This document shows, one piece after another, positions 58,235-64,000 of a DNA stretch of 64,000 bases (positions within the stretch are counted from its first letter, which is position 1; every line of letters starts with the position of its first letter). Where the stretch lies: the NCBI GenBank assembly GCA_014529385.2, contig CM043958.1, forward strand, positions 152,365,293 to 152,429,292. Direction: 5' to 3'. The DNA comes from Adiantum capillus-veneris. Lineage: Eukaryota > Streptophyta > Polypodiopsida > Polypodiales > Pteridaceae. The position numbers and the translations under genes are program-made. The notes under the pieces are model-generated. The model did no database searches and was not told the origin of the DNA. It saw only the letters and a program-made list of their open reading frames with translations.

Positions 58235-61200
58235 TTGTCTTCACGGTGTATGGGTAGGAAGAAAATGTCAGAAAATATGCAGGAAACTATAGAGGAAACC
58301 CAAGCACTTATTGTTGCTGCAAAAGCTTCTCTTTCACTTATCCCTCACAGTAAAATACAGTGGTATGTGTTTACTGAGCAAGCCGAGACATTACTCCGAC
58401 TATGGGATTTGCATATGGTTGTGCAAGCCACAAGAGTTGAGTTTGACACAGCTATCATTAGACAGGTTCTTGATTCCTTCAATGTTGATGAAGAAAGTGC
58501 TATGGTATATGGTAGCAAAGTGTCAGTAGCACCTGAAAATGTTGCTTTTGCATTCAAGATGCCAAATGAGCCAAAGCCATCTGTAGCAACAGCAAAACAG
58601 ATCAGCGCAGCTCTGAAAGAAGATGATGCTACCAAGAAGAAACACAAAGCCAATGTGCAAGGGGTTCCAGTAGCGGGTATGGACATTCCTGCTGCTTACC
58701 GCTTTGTAGCTGAAGCTGTGAGTCTCAAAAACAACACAACTTATGTGTCAAAAAAACTATTTGCTATGTTACTGGCAAAAGGATTGGATGCCACAGTTTC
58801 AATAAATCTATGTCCAATTCTGTCACATAATGTGTTTCAGCAGTCTGCTAAATTGAAGTCCCAAAATGTTTTCAAAGCTTGGTATGTTTAGCAGTTCCTT
58901 TAATTCGGCAACTTCTCCGGATACTCATGACTAGGTAGTGATGGTTCGGAGCCAGAAGCCCTTTCTAGTAACTAACAATGTGGATTTATCATTAGATGAA
59001 GAAGCCCCAGATAACCAGTTAGCTCTCACTGGACAAAAGAGGAAAGCCACGCAAGAGGAAGCTGGAATTTCAAAAAGACCAAAAACTACACTGACCAAAA
59101 GCAGTGCTCTCCTTGAACAACTAGAAAGTCAGGTGAAAACAATGTCTGTTGAAAAGACTCCAGCAGACCAGGCTTCAGCTGACCAGCCAGACCAGTCTCC
59201 AGTCCAGACCACTGGTAGAACCAACCAGCAAGCAGGGCAAAGTTCAGCGACTACCAGTGCAGGAAAAGACCAGTCAGACAGGACTAGTGTTGAGCAACCG
59301 GTGGGTCAGACTGATAAAGTAAAAGGACCATTACCTTTGAGTCCACTTGGTAAAGTTTCCATCCCTTACAATGAAGTGGCTTTGCATTTAACCAAGAAGC
59401 ACCGGTTACAACAGCTACAGACTACTCCTGCACAAATCTGATTATGCTACACTACCATGTATGGCTCCTGTCACAGTTTATGAGCCAGTTGCCTGTGACC
59501 CAGCAACGGTGAATGATGGATGTTCAATACTTATTCAGTCATCCTGGAACACTATTGTGAATGCTATAGGACAAATGTTGGATACCTTAGTAACTAATGA
59601 TGAATCAGCCAAGTTAAGGACCGAAGTGAGGGAGACTGAGTAGCAAGTTGAGAAGTTGGAGCAGGATAGAGGATCACAGTCATTACGGCACAATATCCTT
59701 GAAAATCAATCAGCTAGGACCATTCAACATTTAGAAAATAAGTTGTCAAAGATGGAGTCTAAGAATAGGATGCTTAGAGAAGAAAAGGAAGAGGTTGAAA
59801 GAGCTGCTGACAGATTTGAAACCATGCTGCGAATGAAGAGAGTTGATTTCAACTCATTGCTGACAGCCACAATGCATTGAAATCCACTTTAACTGAAAGA
59901 TATATCTATAATAATCTAGATGATATAATGAATCCAAAGGGAAATGCTGTTTTCAATATAGATAATTTGAGGGCGCTCAAGGAAACAATACACAGTGATT
60001 TGCAAGATAAAATTTCTAGATACAACAGTGCTTTGGCAAATCAAGCTATCCTGGACTATATTGAACATCAAAACAACCTCGATGAGGATGATGATAAAGC
60101 AGTAGAAGAGGAAGAGAAGGAGGATGAACTAGCAGAAAGACATCATGATGTGATGACTCTCCTCCATCTCCACTTCAGAATCTGGTGCTGGTGGAGCAGG
60201 GGCCACAGGGGAAAATCATACCAGTACAAACTAGCCAGACCAGTATAGGGGTCAGCAGTCGGGTGATCATCGGGTTGAAAATCAACAATCCCCCAGCAAC
60301 ACTGGGAATTCACTAATATACCAATCATAGCACAGTTCAAATGAGAAGGGAAAGGTAAAGCTGTGACTGAGACTCTGGAAGGTGATGAGCAACATTCATT
60401 ACATCTCATCACACTGAACAAGAGACTAAGACATCAGCAAGCTCCTATAACTAGGATGTATCTGGAGGATGATGTTGTTCTGTCTAATCTTGAATGATTC
60501 AGTGACTATATGTCGGTGCCAGAGAAATGGTTCAACATTGGAAATCAGCTGCTTTCCATAACCAAGAGTGTGCCAACTGCCTGAGCATCCTAACAGAATT
60601 CAATTGCTAGAGAGAGTACCTAAATGGGTACTAACCTCTGATAACAAACTAGTTGATCCACACTGGCAGTGGCAGTCTACTGCAGACTGTCATTCCCTAG
60701 CCATTGAATTAGAGCTCCTGCTCGGGAACATACCAACATATACATGTGTAAAAGACGTCAATTGAAAGAAGTTTTAATGTAAATAAAATTTGCTAGGGGA
60801 GTTTTGGATCAGAGGGTAAAAGCTATTATTGAAGATCACGCTACCACTAGTAAGGGGCCTCCAACTCAAATGACAGTAGGAGAACAAGCAACTGTTCTTT
60901 GAAGATTTTTTCAACTGGTCAGAGTAACTAGAAAGATGATGCAACAGGAGAACCAGGCTGTCCTCAATTTTTTGGAGTTTGTGCCCGATTCCCCAGTCCT
61001 GTTGTATGCTTTACCAGCTAGAGAGACTGAGCTGCCTAGGTTTTTCCTAGCACTGTATCCTCAACATCCAAAACTAGTAGATTGGGTCACATACTATAAT
61101 ATTAATGATGATCTTTAGGATTGGTATGAGCAATCCACTGTAAAATGGAAAACCTGGCAAACATTGCTTAATGATGCTCTTCAATTAAATGATCCTGGGG

Positions 61201-61646
61201 AACTAAAGAAAAAGATGAAGAGGGTTAAGCTATGTATGGGATAATGAAAAATTCAATTTAGAGGTCTCACCAAGATCACAAACCAGCTGCTGCAACTTAC
61301 TGTAGAGTCCTCTAAAATCCCTGAAAAGGATGTTATGGCTAAACCAGGCCTGGGACCATAGTACAAAGAGATGGTTGATATTATCTTTGAAGCTAGGATT
61401 AAAACAAATCAGCCTCTTCCAGAAGGATAGATCCATACAACTTCACATTGTCATAAATTGGCCAGAACTTGTCTAACAAAAGGCAAACTCACGCTCTATG
61501 ATCTTGACACCAAAACCTATCATCCTCTCACGCCTTATGAATTGGAAATGACCACAGAAAAGCGGGATCAACTTGAACAGGAGGCCATTTACAGACTTAT
61601 CCAGAAGGACAATGCGGACACTAGGACTTCTGGAACACCAACATGA
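58235..61646 (+). pseudogene. extra ORF downstream of integrase, Tat-type element
   Basis: I do not recognise this protein. The N-terminal frame (58235-58891, 218 residues) has a helical start, LIPHSKIQWYVFTEQAE, then VEFDTAIIRQVLDSFNV and VYGSKVSVAPENVAFAFKMP, then IPAAYRFVAEAV. A linker (58938-59441) is rich in Gln, Ser, Asp and Pro, with a possible nuclear-type basic patch KRKATQEEAGISKRPK. A coiled-coil-like stretch follows (59656-59880: LENKLSKMESKNRMLREEKEEVERA), then an acidic tract near 60080-60140. The C-terminal blocks VPKWVLTSDNKLVDPH and NFLEFVPDSPVLLYALP (60.6-61.0 kb) recur in the relic at 21.45-23.13 kb. At least five frame changes occur. It sits between integrase and the 3' LTR in sense orientation; its role is unknown. 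Confidence 0.72.
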
Positions 61647-61968
61647 TCGAAGGGCAAGAGGAAGCGGGTTCAGTGGAAGGATACTGGGTAGTTCCATCTC
61701 AGAATCTGATGGTGGATTTTTCCAACTGTTCTCAGAATCAAACGGTGGATTTTTCCAGCCAATTTCAGAATCAGACGATGGATTTTTCCAGAAAGGTGAT
61801 GGAATTTCTTTGGCTGGACGCCCTTGGAATTTCAATTATAGAGGTGTCAAGCACTCAACAAGCATGAAGTATGGTATACAGTTAGCAATACCAAGAGAGC
61901 TAGCAACTTCCAAAGAGTACTATTATGTGGAACATAGGCCAACTCATGAGGAACATCGGTCAACCTAG
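61573..61968 (+). pseudogene. extra ORF C-terminal tail with 11-residue repeats
   Basis: This frame contains three tandem 33-bp units (61699, 61732, 61765) encoding SESDGGFFQ-type 11-residue repeats. A fourth, separated copy (EESDGGFF) lies near 62003. The tail ends at the purine tract. The frame overlaps the end of 61458-61646, so a frameshift or alternative tail is possible. Confidence 0.6.
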
Positions 61969-62051
61969 CAAGCAGGCAAAGAGGTTCCTCAACACCTCAG
62001 AAGAATCAGACGGTGGATTTTTTTCAAAATTTTTGGAGTCATACCAAAATT

Positions 62052-62069
62052 TAAGAAAGGAGGGAATGA
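62052..62069 (+). promoter_or_regulatory. polypurine tract
   Basis: AAGAAAGGAGGGAATGA immediately precedes TGTAGACGG, matching the arrangement on the minus strand at 21317-21336. Confidence 0.8.
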
Positions 62070-62521
62070 TGTAGACGGCGAAGACAGTCTCAACAGGCAG
62101 GAACTCTCTCCTGGAAGTTGAACAATGGATCAATCAGTAATTACCATGACGGTTACCACAGTAACTTTGAGAGGTTATAAATAGGACCCATTACATTGTA
62201 ATTGGGTTGCTTGTGATTTGACTTCTTACTCCTAGTCTCTTGGTTTTAGTCTCCGAAGCTGTTCTTGAGTTACAAGCTCTTCACTTGTAATTCGACTCTG
62301 TAATCATTACTATAGTAGTCAATTGGGCTTCAGTCTATTATACCTTGTACTCGTTCTTCATAAACTCTAAATCTAAACATGAAACACTTTTCCAGTCATT
62401 CAATCTGTTTCTAATCCCAGTAGAGTATTTCAGTTCAGTTAACTATTCCAGTTCAGGTTTCATATTCTATTCCAATTTCACTGAGTGAATTAACGATTTT
62501 CGGTAGCTGTAAATTCTAACA
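62070..62521 (+). mobile_element. Tat-type LTR
   Basis: It runs from TGTAGACGG to TTCTAACA, about 452 bp. A TATA box, GGTTATAAATAGG, lies at about 62175-62187, followed by a probable transcription start region and T-rich U5. No second copy exists in the window, so the right border rests on the CA end and on the change of sequence. Confidence 0.72.
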
Positions 62522-62559
62522 CTAGAATCAGCTATCTAAAGAGATCAGCTCCAATTTCA

Positions 62560-64000
62560 CTCAACCAAAAAGAAAATTTACAAGAGTTACTAGCATATCA
62601 ACTAGACCCCGATTAAATAAAAAATGCAAAAGCGACCTATCTCTCAAAGGAATAGCTTGAAGAGCACAACACCATAGTGTTCACCAATAGATTCAAGAGT
62701 GAGGAAGGACACCAGGTAGAGCTACAACTTCTACCCAAAGAAGTATATGATATCGCCGCAAAACCCGAGACCAAAGAAGCCAACCGAAGGCTAGGATTCA
62801 GAGATTTCTATGAACAAGAGCCGTGTGGGGTGGACTTCCAAAAGGCTTATGAGCTTTTGTCCACGATCAAAGAATATGGAACTGCATAGATCTTTGACCC
62901 ACAAGGGAATAAGGTTGAAGTGGTGATCACCAAGGAGATAGTGGCAGAAGCACTCAGACTGCCAATAGAAGGAATGACAATGAGGGCAAGATGTAGGAAG
63001 ACGATCGTAACTTTCACCAAAGAAACCACCGCGGCCACATTTGTAGACCTCGTTAACAAATAGGTGGAAGATCCCGCAAGGTTGTACCACCAACACTTCC
63101 ATTTCCTTGCTAAGAGGCTGCCAATGTATACAACGCCCAATCATGCGGTTGCCACAACCTTTACGCAAGTCCTCAAATCAACGATTAGGCAACCAATTGA
63201 CCATGCACAAAATGTTTTGTCCACATTGAAAGGGACAAAGAAAGAAGAAAAAATCACATATTTGGGTGCACCAGAGGTTTTAACCAGGATTGCTTACCAT
63301 GCCATCGGCATGGCCGACAACTTGCCACCTACCCTAGATCAAAACACTTGGATAGTATTAGCACAACCTTCTCCTTGAGCTACAAGATCTGCCAAGAGAT
63401 CATACAAGTCATATAAAGAGTCTGCTGAGAGCTCGCCAGAACGACACATGAGTGAAAGCTTGGATAACAAGGAAAGGAGAGTGTGAACAGAAGAGAAAAA
63501 GAGAAAATCTGTGGTAGCACACTAGGAGGAACCTGTACAAAAGCAACCCAGGTTTGAACAAGAAAAGCACTCTTACCAATGTAGCCGCCAAGCACAAGGA
63601 AAAGACCCGAAAAAGTGGGTGCCTATTGGGCTTAAAGGTGCAAGAACAAAGCATCATACCAGGAAACAAGCTAAAGATCCCACAGAAGTACTGAAATAGA
63701 TGTATCAAGAAGTAAAAACTTTAAAGTTAAAAGAATCACAAGAAGTAGCAAGGAAAGCAACAGAGGTGGTAGAACAACAAAAGCAAGCAGAGGAAGCCAC
63801 TGCACAAGAAGAAGCACAACATGCTTAAGGTGATGTATCTCCCCGAATCTCTTCTCCTGTTTCTGAACACCATGATCACCCCATGCCGCCCACCACCATC
63901 ACTAGCAATTAGAACCACAAAAACTGAGCCAACAAAAGAAGCAGAGCTTGAACAGCAAGAAGCAGCAAAATCAACACACCAAGCAGTTGAATCTACTCAA
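62560..64000 (+). pseudogene. retroelement-type ORF, cut by the window edge
   Basis: A single frame runs without indels from about 62560 to past 63828 and after a probable frame change near 63915 to the edge. The N-terminal part reads ENLQELLAYQLDPD and HNTIVFTNRFKSEEGHQVEL. The central part has VDFQKAYELLSTIKEYGTA, FDPQGNKVEVVITKEIVAEALRLP, then RKTIVTFTKETTAATFVDLVNK and ARLYHQHFHF. The C-terminal part is Lys/Gln-rich (VARKATEVVEQQKQAEEA). Eight in-frame stops (five TAG, two TGA, one TAA) interrupt it before 63826. The block from VDF to LP lines up with the N-terminal block of the extra ORF at 58.4 kb. It may be a 5' ORF of a second element sharing the LTR at 62070, or an unrelated insertion. 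I do not recognise its function. Confidence 0.62.

Larger units (their letters stand above)
51981..62521 (+). mobile_element. Tat/Athila-type Ty3/gypsy element with an extra ORF, 5'-truncated
   Basis: The order is gag, protease, RT, RNase H, integrase, extra ORF, purine tract, LTR. Tat-type traits are the VILDGRAGINIL-like protease site (D-G-G-A-G-V-N in the family), the RKLNAQTxKDPFPLPF and DGYSGxNQ forms of RT motifs, and the lack of a chromodomain. No 5' LTR, primer site or leader precedes gag. Nonsense mutations break all genes, but long frames survive without frameshifts. Confidence 0.87.

Overview
This window looks like nuclear DNA from a large, repeat-rich plant genome. I found no intact protein-coding gene. 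It is a graveyard of LTR retrotransposons (Ty3/gypsy chromoviruses, Ty3/gypsy Tat/Athila-type elements, Ty1/copia elements and a small non-autonomous LTR element) set among long GA/CT/GT microsatellites, a decayed satellite array and one shattered pentatricopeptide-repeat (PPR) region. The wording of the PPR remnants (MYAKC-like and VSWNALIAG-like motifs, repeated ACTLKACGL helices), the chromodomain chromoviruses and the low gene density make a seedless vascular plant, most likely a homosporous fern, my best guess. That is an inference from sequence style, not a database result.

Layout. 1-3060: gene-free, with five long microsatellites. 3060-7430: a PPR pseudogene region on the minus strand, containing a recent tandem duplication. 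7430-11190: gene-free, with several worn tandem duplications. 11198-15430: chromovirus C, whose parts point in opposite directions (PR-RT minus; RNaseH-integrase-chromodomain plus; leader, primer-binding site and LTR minus). 15430-23135: two stacked, decayed Tat/Athila-type fragments on the minus strand (integrase and RNase H; then an LTR-like block with a primer-site match and a polypurine tract, then an extra ORF), interrupted by a plus-strand copia RT relic. 23165-30600: chromovirus A on the plus strand (LTR, an unexplained 3.3-kb stretch, leader, gag, PR, start of RT). 30930-35650: chromovirus B on the minus strand (LTR flush against PR, then RT, RNase H, integrase, chromodomain). 35656-38674: a copia-type element with LTR, primer site, gag and polypurine tract but no pol. 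38690-39190: a gag zinc-knuckle relic. 39866-40980: GA-rich macrosatellite and poly-C/CT. 41035-44460: about ten worn copies of a ~350-bp satellite. 44460-48900: gene-free, with two duplications that carry perfect hairpins. 48900-51366: a complete non-autonomous LTR element with a target-site duplication. 51981-62521: a long Tat/Athila-type element (gag, PR, RT, RNase H, integrase, an extra ORF, polypurine tract, LTR) lacking its 5' end. 62560-64000: another retroelement ORF running off the window.

The most interesting points are these. (1) An extra ORF lies downstream of integrase in the Tat-type element; a relative lies at 21.45-23.13 kb, and a sequence block is shared with the ORF at the right edge. 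(2) Frameshift-free frames are riddled with in-frame stops, mostly TAG, often where a glutamine codon is expected; this fits CHG-methylation decay. (3) Tandem duplications are fused to perfect hairpins at independent sites. (4) Chromoviruses A, B and C all break just after the same RT motif.
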